Assembly (NCBI GenBank): GCA_033763835.1
Contig: JANRJS010000008.1
Coordinates: 232,138-296,137, forward strand
From: JAPKYZ01 sp033763835
GTDB lineage: Bacteria > Acidobacteriota > Terriglobia > Bryobacterales > Bryobacteraceae
DNA: 64,000 nt
Direction of reading: 5' to 3'
Shown here: one piece after another, positions 22,012 through 31,177 of the stretch
Numbering within the stretch: position 1 is the first letter of the stretch
Layout: every line of letters starts with the position of its first letter
The notes under the pieces: model-generated
The model's input: the letters and a program-made list of their open reading frames with translations, nothing else
Told to the model about the DNA's origin: nothing
Database searches by the model: none
Position numbers and translations under genes: made by a program

Positions 22012-23592
22012 ATGTATCAGGTCATCGCCCGCAAGTACCGCCCCCAATCGTTCGCGGAACTGATCGGGCAAGAGTCCGTTAAGGTCACGCTCGAAAACGC
22101 GATCCACCAGGGCCGGATCGCGCATGGCTATATCCTCGCCGGGCAGCGCGGCACGGGCAAAACCACCGTCGCGCGCATTATGGCGCGATGCTTGAATTGC
22201 ATCGACGGCCCGTCGATCAACCCTTGCGGCAAATGCGCGTCGTGCGTCGAGATCGCGTCGGGAAGCGCGATCGACGTCATCGAGATCGATGCGGCGTCGA
22301 ATCGCGGCATTAACGAAATGCGCGAACTGCGGGAGAACGTCCGCTTCCGCCCCGCGCGCGACCGCTACAAGGTCTTCATCGTCGACGAAGCGCACCAGAT
22401 CACCAACGAAGCGTTCAACGCGCTGCTCAAGACTCTCGAAGAACCGCCCGAGTGGGCCGTGTTCCTGCTGTGCACTACCGAGTCGCACAAGATTCCCACG
22501 ACCATCGCCTCGCGCTGCCAGCAGTTCAGCTTCCGGTCAGTCGATTTCGACGAGGTCGTGGCGCGCATGCGCTGGATTTGCGGCGAAGAAGGCATCGCGG
22601 CGGACGATGACGCGCTGGCCGTGCTGGCGCAGGTGGGCGAAGGCAGCGTGCGGGATTCGCTCTCGGCGCTCGACCAGGCGATCGCGGCGTGCGGCAAGGA
22701 ATTGAAAGCGCAAGAAGTGCGCGATTTGATGGGACTGTTCTCGCTTGACACGATGGGCGAAGTGGCGGCGGCCCTCGAAGCGTCGGACGCGCACCGGATG
22801 CTCGGGATCGTCCAGGAACTCGAACGCAACGGCCGTAGCCTGCAACATTTCTGCCGCGAGTTGTCGAAATTCTTCCGCAACCTTTTGGTGGCGCGGATCG
22901 CGGGCGCGGGGACTCGATTGATCGCGGCGTCGCCCGCGGAACAGGAGCGGCTGGCCGCCACGGCGAAACGCTTCTCCGAAGAGGATTTGACGCGGTACTT
23001 GCACCTGACGCTCGAACTATTCCGCGAGTTGCAAACCGCGATGCAGCCGCGACTGTTGATCGAGGTGGGATTGCTGCGGCTGGTGTACGCAAGCAAGATG
23101 ATCGAGATCGAGGAGGCGCTTGCCGGGGGAACGGCTCCCGCGAGCGCACCGGTTCCGCGCGTAACTGCGCCGGTCGCGCCGAAATCCACCCCGCCTCCGG
23201 TAGCAACCACGCCCGCGCCGTCGAGCGGTTCGCTGCAGCAACGATTGGCCGAAGCTTTGGTCGCGGGCGGAAAGAAAATGTCGGCGGACGCGGTGTTGCA
23301 GGCGGAGATGATCGAAGCTCCCGAAGGTGTCACGTTTCGCGTGGTGAAAGAGTTCGCATACACACTCGGGCGGCCGGACATCCAGAAAGCCCTGGCGCAA
23401 GTGGCTGGGCGGGCGGTGAAAGTCACCGTCGTTGAAGTGAGCGAGCGGACCGCGCCTGTAGCGGCGGCTCCAAAATCTACCGCGCGGGACGAGGCGGCGG
23501 AGCGCGCGCTCGCCAACCCCGAGGTACAACGCTTCCAGGAGCTGTTTCCCGGCAGCCAAATCAGAAAAGTGGAAGACTTGAGGGACGCATGA
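22012..23592 (+). CDS. dnaX: DNA polymerase III subunit gamma/tau
   Basis: Clamp-loader ATPase that loads the beta sliding clamp and joins polymerase cores; 526 residues. Walker A GQRGTGKTT (residues 44-52), the zinc module with Cys63, Cys72, Cys75 and Cys78 (Cys60 is also present), Walker B VDEAHQIT and the sensor TTESHKIP follow in order. The tail beyond about residue 370 is Pro/Ala-rich and leads into a C-terminal domain, as in tau. No programmed-frameshift slippery run is obvious. It lies 15 nt after the SRP RNA, and its stop overlaps the ybaB start (ATGA). Confidence 0.95.
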   Translation: MYQVIARKYRPQSFAELIGQESVKVTLENAIHQGRIAHGYILAGQRGTGKTTVARIMARCLNCIDGPSINPCGKCASCVEIASGSAIDVIEIDAASNRGINEMRELRENVRFRPARDRYKVFIVDEAHQITNEAFNALLKTLEEPPEWAVFLLCTTESHKIPTTIASRCQQFSFRSVDFDEVVARMRWICGEEGIAADDDALAVLAQVGEGSVRDSLSALDQAIAACGKELKAQEVRDLMGLFSLDTMGEVAAALEASDAHRMLGIVQELERNGRSLQHFCRELSKFFRNLLVARIAGAGTRLIAASPAEQERLAATAKRFSEEDLTRYLHLTLELFRELQTAMQPRLLIEVGLLRLVYASKMIEIEEALAGGTAPASAPVPRVTAPVAPKSTPPPVATTPAPSSGSLQQRLAEALVAGGKKMSADAVLQAEMIEAPEGVTFRVVKEFAYTLGRPDIQKALAQVAGRAVKVTVVEVSERTAPVAAAPKSTARDEAAERALANPEVQRFQELFPGSQIRKVEDLRDA

Positions 23593-23897
23593 AATTACCT
23601 GGCAACATGGGCGCCATGATGAAGCAGGCGCAGGAGATGCAGAAGAAGCTGCAGGAGCAGATCGCGGCGATCCGCGTCGAGGCGTCGGCGGGCGGCGGAA
23701 TGGTGACGGTCCGCATGGACGGCCAGAAAAACGTGCTCGGCGTGAAAATCGACCCCGAAGTGGCGGGCGACGTCGAAATGCTGCAGGACATGGTGATGGC
23801 CGCCTGCAATGAAGCGGTGAAGAAAGTCGATCAAGAGGCGCAATCGAAAATGGGCGGCCTGATGAGCGGTCTGGGTCTGCCGCCTGGACTGATGTAG
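23589..23897 (+). CDS. YbaB/EbfC family nucleoid-associated protein
   Basis: Small dimeric DNA-binding protein of 102 residues. Typical features: the Met/Gln-rich helix MGAMMKQAQEMQKKLQEQIA, the strand VEASAGGGMVTVRMDGQKNV, and the C-terminal LMSGLGLPPGL. It sits between dnaX and recR, its usual place, with start overlapping the dnaX stop and only 3 nt before recR. Role: nucleoid organisation or support of RecR/DnaX-linked repair. Confidence 0.95.
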   Translation: MKLPGNMGAMMKQAQEMQKKLQEQIAAIRVEASAGGGMVTVRMDGQKNVLGVKIDPEVAGDVEMLQDMVMAACNEAVKKVDQEAQSKMGGLMSGLGLPPGLM

Positions 23898-23900
23898 GCG

Positions 23901-24500
23901 ATGCCCGATTTCGCGGAGCCGCTGCAGCGGCTTGTCGAGGAGTTCCGGCGTTTGCCGGGGATCGGCCAGAAGAGCGCACAGCGCCTCGCGTTCCACGTTC
24001 TGCGCGGCGCACGCGAGGATGCCGAGCGGCTATCGCTAGCGCTGCTCGACGTGAAAGACAAACTGGGCCTTTGCGCGATCTGCAACAACATCTCGGATGG
24101 CGAAGAGTGTACCTATTGCCGCAATCCCAATCGCGACCGGTCGCAGATTTGCGTGGTCGAGGAGCCGCATAACATCCTGCCGGTCGAAACAACGCGGACA
24201 TTCGACGGCCTGTACCACGTGCTGCACGGCGCGATTTCGCCTTTGCGCGGCATCGGTCCCGAGCAGTTGAAGATCAAGGGTCTGATTACGCGCCTCGCGG
24301 GCGGGGAAGTGCAAGAGGTGATCGTGGCGACGAATCCCACTGTCGAAGGCGAGGCGACGGCGTCCTATCTAGCGCGGCTGCTCAAGCCGTTAGGCGTGAA
24401 AGTATCGCGGATCGCGATGGGAATTCCTGTGGGCAGCGATCTCGAGTTCGCCGACGAGGTTACGATGTCGAAGTCCCTCGAGAATCGCCGGGAGTTATAG
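23901..24500 (+). CDS. recR: recombination mediator RecR
   Basis: Component of the RecFOR pathway that loads RecA at single-strand gaps; 199 residues. Helix-hairpin-helix FRRLPGIGQKSAQRLAFHVL at the N-terminus, zinc finger CAICNNISDGEECTYC, then the Toprim domain (ICVVEEPHNILPVETT and GEVQEVIVATNPTVEGEATA) and a C-terminal Walker-B-like segment. All family landmarks and the usual length are present. Confidence 0.95.
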   Translation: MPDFAEPLQRLVEEFRRLPGIGQKSAQRLAFHVLRGAREDAERLSLALLDVKDKLGLCAICNNISDGEECTYCRNPNRDRSQICVVEEPHNILPVETTRTFDGLYHVLHGAISPLRGIGPEQLKIKGLITRLAGGEVQEVIVATNPTVEGEATASYLARLLKPLGVKVSRIAMGIPVGSDLEFADEVTMSKSLENRREL

Positions 24501-24509
24501 CTAGGAATT

Positions 24510-24875
24510 TTACTTGGGCACCTCGCCTTCGTCATGGAATGGCCACCAGGACGTATCGGCGAGATGAACGTCCATTCCTTTTTTCGTTATGTAGAAGTAT
24601 GTTTGAAAATCCTTCTCTACGACATCGAGTGGCGGCATGCCCGGAAGTTCCCCTGCGCAAGGATCCGGACCCATATCGCCGGACAAGAGGTACGCCTTTG
24701 CCAACCCATCATCGATCAGTTCTTTCAAAGCATCGGCAATATCGGAACGCTCAATCGTTAACTCAAACTTCGAGCCGTTCCGGGCGACATCGTGAAGGAT
24801 GCACTGGTCCACATTCTCGAAGTCGTCACTGATCGAGTTCAAGACAAGTCGCCGGATGAGATCACGCCGCTCCAT
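24510..24875 (-). CDS. hypothetical protein, possible winged-helix fold
   Basis: A 121-residue cytosolic protein convergent with recR. I do not recognise a family. The pattern is compatible with a small winged helix: helices in MERRDLIRRLVLNSISDDFE and SDIADALKELIDDGLAKAYL, and a wing-like FYITKKGMDVHLADTSWWPF. The latter phrase (YFYITKKG) resembles the end of MarR/PadR-like domains. Only about 9 nt separate its stop from the recR stop. No clear promoter was seen upstream. Function unknown. Confidence 0.55.
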   Translation of the reverse strand: MERRDLIRRLVLNSISDDFENVDQCILHDVARNGSKFELTIERSDIADALKELIDDGLAKAYLLSGDMGPDPCAGELPGMPPLDVVEKDFQTYFYITKKGMDVHLADTSWWPFHDEGEVPK

Positions 24876-24958
24876 AAACCGATGGTTAAACTGTGAGCGG
24901 CTCCTAAAGAGGGCAAAGTGAGCGGAGCGCTACGATGCGCTTTTGCAGATTCGCCTGC

Positions 24959-26404
24959 CTACGCAATAATCTTGTGCGCCACTTGACCCGCGACGTCGGT
25001 CAGCCGGAAGTTGCGGCCCGCGTAGCGATAGGTCAGCTGCTCGTGGTTGAACCCCAACAAGTGCAGCATCGTGGCGTGCAGGTCGTGGATGTGCATGCGA
25101 TCCTCGACGGCGTAGTAGCCGAACTCGTCCGTCGCGCCGTACACCATCCCCGGCTTCACGCCGCCGCCCGCCATCCACATCGTGTACCCGTAGGGATTGT
25201 GGTCGCGCCCGTCGCCGCCCTCGGCCACCGGTGTGCGCCCGAATTCCGCGCCCCACAGCACCAGCGTGTCCTTGAGTAAGTCCCGCGATTTCAGGTCCTT
25301 GATTAGCGCCGCGATCGGCTGGTCCACCTCGCGCGCGTTGCGTGTGTGGAGCTTCACCAATTCCGAATGCTGATCCCACTTGTAACTGTGCGAGCATTGC
25401 GCGAATCGCACGCCACGCTCCACCAGCCGCCGCGCCAGCATGCACTGCCACGCGAAATCCTTCGTCTCCGGCTTGTCGTAGCCGTACAGCTTCTTCGTCG
25501 CCTCGGACTCTTTCTCGACCTCGAACGCCTCGGGAGCCTCGGTCTGCATGCGCGCCGCCAACTCGAACGCCTCAATGCGGCCTTCGAGCTCGGGATCGAG
25601 TTCGCGCTCTAACGCATGCGCTCGATTCATCTTCTGCAGCATGTCGAGCTCGTAGCGCTGCTGCTCCGGCGTGTAGCCTTTGTTGGTTAGATACTCGATC
25701 GGCTCGGTGAGTTCGGCGAGCTTGATACCCGCGTTGCCGATCGCCGTGCCCTGATAGGCGGCGGGCAGAAATCCCGAAGCCCAGTTCTTCGCGCCGCCAT
25801 GCGCCAGCGACGGTTTGATGGTGATGTAGCCCGGCAGGTTCTGATTCTCGCTGCCCAGCCCGTAGACCACCCACGAGCCCATCGAGGGCCGGGTGAAGGT
25901 GTTTGACCCCGTGTGCAACTGGAGCGACGCGCCGCCGTGCGCCACGCTATCGCCGACTACCGATCGCACGATGCACAGATCGTCCACAACGCTCGCGACG
26001 TGCGGAAACAGGCTGCTGACCGGAATCCCGCTCTGGCCGTGCTGCTTGAACTCCCAGGGCGACTTCATCAGCCCCCCCATCTTGCCCTCGGCGAACGTTA
26101 GCGGACGTTTGAATGGCAGCGGTTTGCCGTCCATTTCGGCGAGCTTCGGCTTCGGGTCGAACGTGTCGATCGAGGAAGGGCCGCCGTGCATGAACAGGAA
26201 AATGACGCGCTTCGCTTTCGGCGCGAAATGCGGCGGGCGCACGGCGAGCGGGTTCGCGGACTTGGCCGGTCCGGCGGCGGCCATCATGCCGGTAAGGCCG
26301 AGTGTGCCGAAGCCGCAGGCGGTCTGCCGCAGCAGCGCGCGGCGGGTCAAGAATTTCTGGGCGTGCGCGTTAGTCGACAGCGCCTGCGGCGGTTTAATCA
26401 ACAT
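24959..26404 (-). CDS. DUF1501 domain-containing protein (Tat-exported)
   Basis: Alkaline-phosphatase-fold protein of 481 residues found next to planctomycete-type cytochrome genes in Acidobacteria and Planctomycetes. Twin-arginine signal TRRALLRQTACGFGTLGLTG around residues 21-40. Landmarks: FLFMHGGPSSIDTFDPKP, VGDSVAHGGASLQLHTGSN, WGAEFGRTP and HNPYGYTMWMAGGGVKPG, all conserved in DUF1501 and suggestive of a sulfatase-like metal site. It overlaps the preceding PSD1 gene by 11 bp, so the pair is one unit. The substrate is not established for the family. Confidence 0.9.
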   Translation of the reverse strand: MLIKPPQALSTNAHAQKFLTRRALLRQTACGFGTLGLTGMMAAAGPAKSANPLAVRPPHFAPKAKRVIFLFMHGGPSSIDTFDPKPKLAEMDGKPLPFKRPLTFAEGKMGGLMKSPWEFKQHGQSGIPVSSLFPHVASVVDDLCIVRSVVGDSVAHGGASLQLHTGSNTFTRPSMGSWVVYGLGSENQNLPGYITIKPSLAHGGAKNWASGFLPAAYQGTAIGNAGIKLAELTEPIEYLTNKGYTPEQQRYELDMLQKMNRAHALERELDPELEGRIEAFELAARMQTEAPEAFEVEKESEATKKLYGYDKPETKDFAWQCMLARRLVERGVRFAQCSHSYKWDQHSELVKLHTRNAREVDQPIAALIKDLKSRDLLKDTLVLWGAEFGRTPVAEGGDGRDHNPYGYTMWMAGGGVKPGMVYGATDEFGYYAVEDRMHIHDLHATMLHLLGFNHEQLTYRYAGRNFRLTDVAGQVAHKIIA

Positions 26405-29105
26405 AGGTGAACTCGTTCGAGGCCAGCAAAATCCGATACAAGCTGCGGCGCGCGGCGAATTCGCCGTCGCCGGGGAAGCGCTTCATATAATCGAGCAGCG
26501 AATCCACTTCGCCGTCGCGCGCGGGCCGGGTCAGCACGCGAATGAAAGCGTCGCGCACAACATCCGGCAACGGACGGCTGCGCGAATTCTCGGCCATCAC
26601 TCCCGCGCGGGCGTTAATGAACGGCGAATTCATCGCGAACAGCGCTTGCGGCGCGACGTTCGTGCGCGATCGCCCGTCGTGCGTGGTGGTGGCGTCGCCG
26701 AAATCGAAAAGATTGAACAGCGAAGCGAGGTTCGAGCGGCGCAACGGGATGTAAACCGTCCGCCGCTTCGAGGTCGCCGGGTCGATCGAGAGGCGCTTCG
26801 ACGAGTTTTCGCCGTCCGTGCCCGCCCCGTCCTGCAGCGATCCGCCCATCGTCAAATCGATCGTTCCGTCGAGAGCGAGCATCGCGTCGCGTATCTCCTC
26901 GACGTCCAACCGCCGCCGCGGGAACCGCGAAAGCAGCCGGTTCTCGGGATCTGCGGCGACCGCGTCTTTCGAAATGCCGCTCGACTGTTGGTACACCGCC
27001 GACAACATGATCCGCTTGTGCAGCTTCTTCATCGACCAGCCGTCCTCGATAAAGCGCGACGCCAGCCAATCGAGCAATTCGGGATGCGTGGGCTTTTCGC
27101 CCATCAATCCGAAGTTCGACGGCGTCCGCACCAGACCGTCGCCGAAGTGCCACTGCCAAATCCGGTTGGTCATGACTCGCGCGGCGAGGGCGTTGTTCGG
27201 GCTCGACAGCCAGTTGGCCAACTCAAGCCTGCCCGAGCCTTGCGCGATCGGCGGCTGCGACTCGCCCGCGAGAACCAGCGGGAACTGTTTCGGTACCACT
27301 TCGCCTTCGTTCGCGACGTCGCCGCGAATAAACAGGTGCTGCGTCACCGGATCGCCTTCGGTGACGGCGGTGGCGAATTCGGGATCGGGCGGGGAAGCCT
27401 TCTTCAAGGCCTCAAGCTCGACGTTGAGAGCCGCGCGCTTCGCCTGCACGTCGGGCGGGTAGGTCTTCTCGATATCTTTTTTCGGCTGGGCGAACGGTCC
27501 GCTTTCTTCGAGAAACACGTCCTGGAAGAAACGGTGTTTCGACACATCGAAAGTCGGCCGGTCGGGCCCGGGCAAGCCGCCCTTACGAGCGTTCTCGACC
27601 GCCCGCCGCCATTTTTCGACGGCTTTCATGTACTCCCCGGCGCTGGCGGCGAACTCTTCCTGATAGCTCTTCGCCACCGCCGCCCGGTCCGCTTCCGTGG
27701 CTTTCTCCCATCGCGCAAGATAGGGCCGAACATCCTCCGCCGGGCCGAGATACTTCTTCCATCGTTCGGCCAGCTTCGCGTCGAGGCCGGGCGCGCCGGT
27801 CATATACGCGGCCACCTGCGACACATAGACGTTCATGCGGAGCGTCATTTGCTCCTGGTCGATCGCTTCGATCTCGCCGCGCTTGGCCTTGACCTTCTTC
27901 TGCGCCTCGTCCCACGCCGCGAATTGCGCCGGAGCCACCAACGGCGCGCGGTACATCACGCTGACGTGCGCCTTCCAATCGGTGAACGCTTTGGTGGATG
28001 CGAAAATCCCGGCGAGCGCGTAATAGTCTTTTTGCAGGATCGGGTCGAACTTATGGTCGTGGCAGCGCGCGCAATCGACGGTAAGCCCCAGAAACGCACG
28101 CGTCGTGGTGGCGATCTGCTCGTCCACGAAATCATAGAACATTTTCTTCTTGTCTTGTTCCGCGATCAGGCGCGGGCCGACGGCCAAAAATCCGGTGGCG
28201 ACGATGCCCCGCCGGTTGACGCCGATCTTTGCGTCGTCGCCTTCGGGCGGTAGCAGGTCTCCGGCGATCTGCTCGCGGACGAACCGGTCGTAGGGCAGAT
28301 CGCGATTGAATGCGTCGATCACGTAGTCGCGATACTTCCAGGCGTCGGGATAGCGATGATCTTCGTCCGCGCCGGTGGAATCGGCGTAGCGCGCCACGTC
28401 AAGCCAATGCCGCCCCCATCGCTCCCCATAACGGGGCGAGGCGAGCAGCCGGTCGATCACCTTCTCGAACGCATTCGCCGATTTGTCGGCCATGAACGCA
28501 TCGATCTCTTCGATAGTCGGCGGCAGTCCGGTGAGGTCGAAGGTGGCGCGCCGCAGCAACGTCAATCTGTTCGCGGTAGGAGCGGGAGGCAGTTTCTTAT
28601 CGGCGAGTTTGGCGAGGATAAATGCGTCGATCGGCGAACTCGCCCCCTCGACGGCGGGCGGCGCCGGGTCCTTCAGCGGCTGAAAACTCCAGAACCGTTT
28701 CTGGCCTTCGGTGAAGCCTTTTTTCTTGGCGACGGCGGCGAACTCCACCTTCTCCGCGCCCCACTTCGCACCGGCTTCCACCCAAGCGGCGATATCGGCG
28801 ATTTGCGCGGCGGGCAGTTTGCCCGTCGGCGGCATTTTCACTTTTTCCTGATAGCCGAGATAACGAAGGATACGGCTCTCGGCGGGCTTTTGCGCGTCGA
28901 CGATCGAGCCGGAGTCGCCGCCTTTGCCGAGCCCGGCGGCCGAGGTCAAGTCGAGTCCGGCGGTCTTGGCGCGCGAGTTGTGGCAGCCTTGGCACCGCTC
29001 GACCAGCACGGGCCGAATGCGCGATTCGAAAAAGTCCGCCGAGCCGGGGTCCTGTCCAAACGCAACCGTCGCGAGGAGCGCGGCGCCGAACGCTCGCTTT
29101 GCCAT
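26394..29105 (-). CDS. PSD1 / planctomycete cytochrome c protein (DUF1549 and DUF1553)
   Basis: Large exported protein of 903 residues. Signal peptide MAKRAFGAALLATVAFG; heme c site CQGCH within LVERCQGCHNSRAK; then DUF1549 (PIDAFILAKL, RRATFDLTGLPPT, RYGERWGRHWLDVARYADS) and the C-terminal DUF1553 (SPNNALAARVMTNRIWQWHFG, LLDWLASRF). Start: I chose ATG 29105, because TATGAT ends 7 nt upstream; the ATG at 29117 would add four residues ahead of the signal peptide. Together with the DUF1501 gene it is thought to act on complex carbohydrates or on extracellular electron transfer, but direct evidence is lacking. Confidence 0.9.
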   Translation of the reverse strand: MAKRAFGAALLATVAFGQDPGSADFFESRIRPVLVERCQGCHNSRAKTAGLDLTSAAGLGKGGDSGSIVDAQKPAESRILRYLGYQEKVKMPPTGKLPAAQIADIAAWVEAGAKWGAEKVEFAAVAKKKGFTEGQKRFWSFQPLKDPAPPAVEGASSPIDAFILAKLADKKLPPAPTANRLTLLRRATFDLTGLPPTIEEIDAFMADKSANAFEKVIDRLLASPRYGERWGRHWLDVARYADSTGADEDHRYPDAWKYRDYVIDAFNRDLPYDRFVREQIAGDLLPPEGDDAKIGVNRRGIVATGFLAVGPRLIAEQDKKKMFYDFVDEQIATTTRAFLGLTVDCARCHDHKFDPILQKDYYALAGIFASTKAFTDWKAHVSVMYRAPLVAPAQFAAWDEAQKKVKAKRGEIEAIDQEQMTLRMNVYVSQVAAYMTGAPGLDAKLAERWKKYLGPAEDVRPYLARWEKATEADRAAVAKSYQEEFAASAGEYMKAVEKWRRAVENARKGGLPGPDRPTFDVSKHRFFQDVFLEESGPFAQPKKDIEKTYPPDVQAKRAALNVELEALKKASPPDPEFATAVTEGDPVTQHLFIRGDVANEGEVVPKQFPLVLAGESQPPIAQGSGRLELANWLSSPNNALAARVMTNRIWQWHFGDGLVRTPSNFGLMGEKPTHPELLDWLASRFIEDGWSMKKLHKRIMLSAVYQQSSGISKDAVAADPENRLLSRFPRRRLDVEEIRDAMLALDGTIDLTMGGSLQDGAGTDGENSSKRLSIDPATSKRRTVYIPLRRSNLASLFNLFDFGDATTTHDGRSRTNVAPQALFAMNSPFINARAGVMAENSRSRPLPDVVRDAFIRVLTRPARDGEVDSLLDYMKRFPGDGEFAARRSLYRILLASNEFTYVD

Positions 29106-29112
29106 GCTGACC

Positions 29113-29118
29113 ATCATA
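29113..29118 (-). promoter_or_regulatory. -10 element of the PSD1 gene (leaderless)
   Basis: TATGAT on the minus strand (29118-29113) ends 7 nt before ATG 29105 and there is no Shine-Dalgarno sequence in between. It overlaps the other possible ATG at 29117, which supports the shorter reading. Confidence 0.45.
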
Positions 29119-29152
29119 TTACTGCGATTCCGCCCAAAGCGACCGACAGCCC

Positions 29153-29368
29153 TTACCGCAGCCTGGAAAACGCCGCCTCGTCGATGCCCGGTTGCCTGAG
29201 GATTCGCTGAAATAGCGGCGGCCCAATCTCTCTACCACCGCGAATCGGGTTTGTGGCGGAACTCCCGTTCGGATGCATCACCTCTTGTGGCTTCCGGTCT
29301 GCCTTGTCGTAACGAATCCGAGTTTTTCGGGCTGCCCGACGGAATTCGCCCTCGTGTGCGCTAGGCAT
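29153..29368 (-). pseudogene. hicA: hicA toxin gene with two compensating frameshifts
   Basis: HicA-type mRNA interferase whose middle is out of frame. As written the reading frame is open for 71 codons: the N-terminus GEFRRAARK and C-terminus MHPNG ... RGGREIGPPLFQRILRQPG are HicA-like, but the middle (TRIRYDKADRKPQEV) is not. In another frame the same bases encode LGFVTTRQTGSHKR, the conserved HicA core with the catalytic His. One extra A in the A5 run (29323-29327) and one missing G at 29281-29282 explain both jumps. Either the toxin is dead in this genome or these are homopolymer sequencing errors. It overlaps hicB by 8 bp. Confidence 0.75.
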
Positions 29369-29573
29369 TCAGAATTTCGGTTGTGTCCGCCGGAAGCGGC
29401 TGCCGGCGCTCCGCGTATTCCGCCGAGATCATCTCGAATATTGCGGCAAGTTCCGCGAGAGTCTCATCCCGAGTGGGCATAAGAGCATAGCAACCGTCGA
29501 TCGCCGGTATTTCCGCTACCCACCCCTCGGGATAATTCCGGTACAACAATACCTTGTAATCTTCAAGCGCCAT
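29361..29573 (-). CDS. hicB: HicB family antitoxin
   Basis: 70-residue HicB-fold antitoxin: DYKVLLYRNYPEGWVAEIPA is the first strand pair and PAIDGCYALMPTRDETLAEL the conserved G-C-x-(4)-T-x-x-E-A-like segment, with an AAIFEMISAEYAERRQPLP helix and tail. It has only the HicB dimer domain and no separate DNA-binding domain is visible. The gene is upstream of hicA, with overlapping ends. Start ATG 29573; longer readings are low-quality arginine-rich sequence. Confidence 0.82.
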   Translation of the reverse strand: MALEDYKVLLYRNYPEGWVAEIPAIDGCYALMPTRDETLAELAAIFEMISAEYAERRQPLPADTTEILNA

Positions 29574-29626
29574 CAATCCGAGTCTAGCGCGCCGGAGGTG
29601 TACCGCCTCCTGCCATACTGACCCGA

Positions 29627-31177
29627 GTGGCGTTCGTCGAGCGATGGTTCTGGATAGCCCTTTTGGCGCTGCTCGCGGCGGGTGCGGCGATCCAGATTTC
29701 GACGATGCTCGGCGAGACACAGACCTTCGACGAGGGCTTCCATCTCGCCGCCGGGTACAGCTACTGGAGCCAGGGCGACTATCGCATGAATCCGGAGCAT
29801 CCGCCGCTTGGCAAGATGCTTTGCGCGCTGCCGCTGCTGTGGTTGAAGCCGGCGATTCCCGTGCGCACGAAAGCTTGGCACGATCGCGATCAATGGGCGT
29901 TCTCCGATGCCTTCCTCTATGAGAATCGCGTGCCGGTGGACACCATGCTCAACGCCGCGCGAATGGTGAGTGTCGCGATCACGGCGGCGCTCGGCTTGGC
30001 GGTGGCGTGGTGGACGCGGCGGCGCTTCGGCGCGGCGGCGGGACTGCTCGCCCAAGGGTTTACAACGTTCGACCCTAATCTGCTTGCCCACGGGCGCTAC
30101 GTAACGACGGACGTCATCGTGAGTCTTTTCTTCTTTCTGACCGTCGCCTGCTGGATCGAGTATCTCGACCACGGAGGCCATTGGGCGATCGCGGCGGGGC
30201 TGAGCTTAGGAGCGGCACTGGCAAGCAAGTACTCGGCGCTAATCTTGCTGCCGGTCTTGCTTGGACTAACGCTGCTTCGGCGGCGCGACGGTTGGTGGCG
30301 CGGATTCGCCATGACGCTTGGTTTAGCGGCGATAGTCGTCGCCGGGACGTATGGCCGCGAGACGTGGCGTATCGTTACCGGTTCCGGTGAGATTCCCAGT
30401 TACTGGGCTGGACTGAAGATCGTCACCGAACACAACGCCATCGGCCACATCACATACCTGCTGGGCGAGCGATCGCAATACGGCTGGTGGCAGTACTTTC
30501 CGGTGGCGTTCGCCGTGAAGTCTCCGGCGGCGGTCTTGCTCGGATTGGCATCGCTCGCCTGGGCCGCCATTCGGTGGCGGCGCGAGATTCCCTTCGCGGC
30601 GTGGGCGGTATTACTTGCGGCGGCCTTCTATTTCGCGGTTGCGATGACGGGGCGGCTGAATCTAGGTTTGCGGCACATCCTTCCCGTTTATCCGCTGCTC
30701 TACGTGTTCGGGTCGGAGGTGGCCACGCGAGTCCGGCGAGGCACGGTAGTAGCGGCGGCTTTGCTCGCGCTCACCGCCGCCGAGTCGCTCGCCCGCTATC
30801 CGCATTATCTCGCCTTCTTTAACGTCTTCGCGGGCGGACCCTCGCGCGGGCCGGAATATCTGGTCGATTCGAACCTCGACTGGGGCCAGGATGTCAAGAA
30901 GCTCAAAGCATACCTGGACGCGCAAGGAAATCCACCACTTTGCATCGACTACTTCGGTACCGCGAAGCTTCGTTATTACGGAGTGCAAGAGGGTTATTTG
31001 CCGCGCACCGATCCCACCGAGATCGCAAAGATGGATTGTCTCGCCGCAATTAGCGTGACGCTACAGAAAGGGTTATACATCGACCCAACTTGGTATCGAT
31101 ACTTGGACTCACACCAAACCGTCGCGAAAGTCGGATGGTCGATCTACGTGTACGACTTTCGTAAGCGAAAGCCTTAG
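29627..31177 (+). CDS. membrane glycosyltransferase, GT39/ArnT-like
   Basis: Polytopic inner-membrane protein of 516 residues. FDEGFHLAAGYSYW contains the Asp-Glu pair in the first periplasmic loop that is catalytic in lipid-linked mannosyl- and arabinosyltransferases; PEHPPLGKML and ANLLAHGRYVTTD-like context (PNLLAHGRYVTTDVIVSLFF) are also conserved. About ten membrane helices. The donor is probably a polyprenyl-phosphate sugar and the acceptor a glycolipid or protein. Convergent (shared TTAG stops) with a polyprenyl-phosphate sugar synthase-like gene, a matching partner. Start GTG 29627, with CATACT 7 nt upstream. Confidence 0.85.
   Translation: MAFVERWFWIALLALLAAGAAIQISTMLGETQTFDEGFHLAAGYSYWSQGDYRMNPEHPPLGKMLCALPLLWLKPAIPVRTKAWHDRDQWAFSDAFLYENRVPVDTMLNAARMVSVAITAALGLAVAWWTRRRFGAAAGLLAQGFTTFDPNLLAHGRYVTTDVIVSLFFFLTVACWIEYLDHGGHWAIAAGLSLGAALASKYSALILLPVLLGLTLLRRRDGWWRGFAMTLGLAAIVVAGTYGRETWRIVTGSGEIPSYWAGLKIVTEHNAIGHITYLLGERSQYGWWQYFPVAFAVKSPAAVLLGLASLAWAAIRWRREIPFAAWAVLLAAAFYFAVAMTGRLNLGLRHILPVYPLLYVFGSEVATRVRRGTVVAAALLALTAAESLARYPHYLAFFNVFAGGPSRGPEYLVDSNLDWGQDVKKLKAYLDAQGNPPLCIDYFGTAKLRYYGVQEGYLPRTDPTEIAKMDCLAAISVTLQKGLYIDPTWYRYLDSHQTVAKVGWSIYVYDFRKRKP

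Noticed and set aside
25893..28253. 786-codon open frame on the plus strand, antisense to the DUF1501 and PSD1 genes
   Set aside because: It is a by-product of high GC content: it lies opposite two clear genes, is rich in Arg/His and lacks any recognisable motif.
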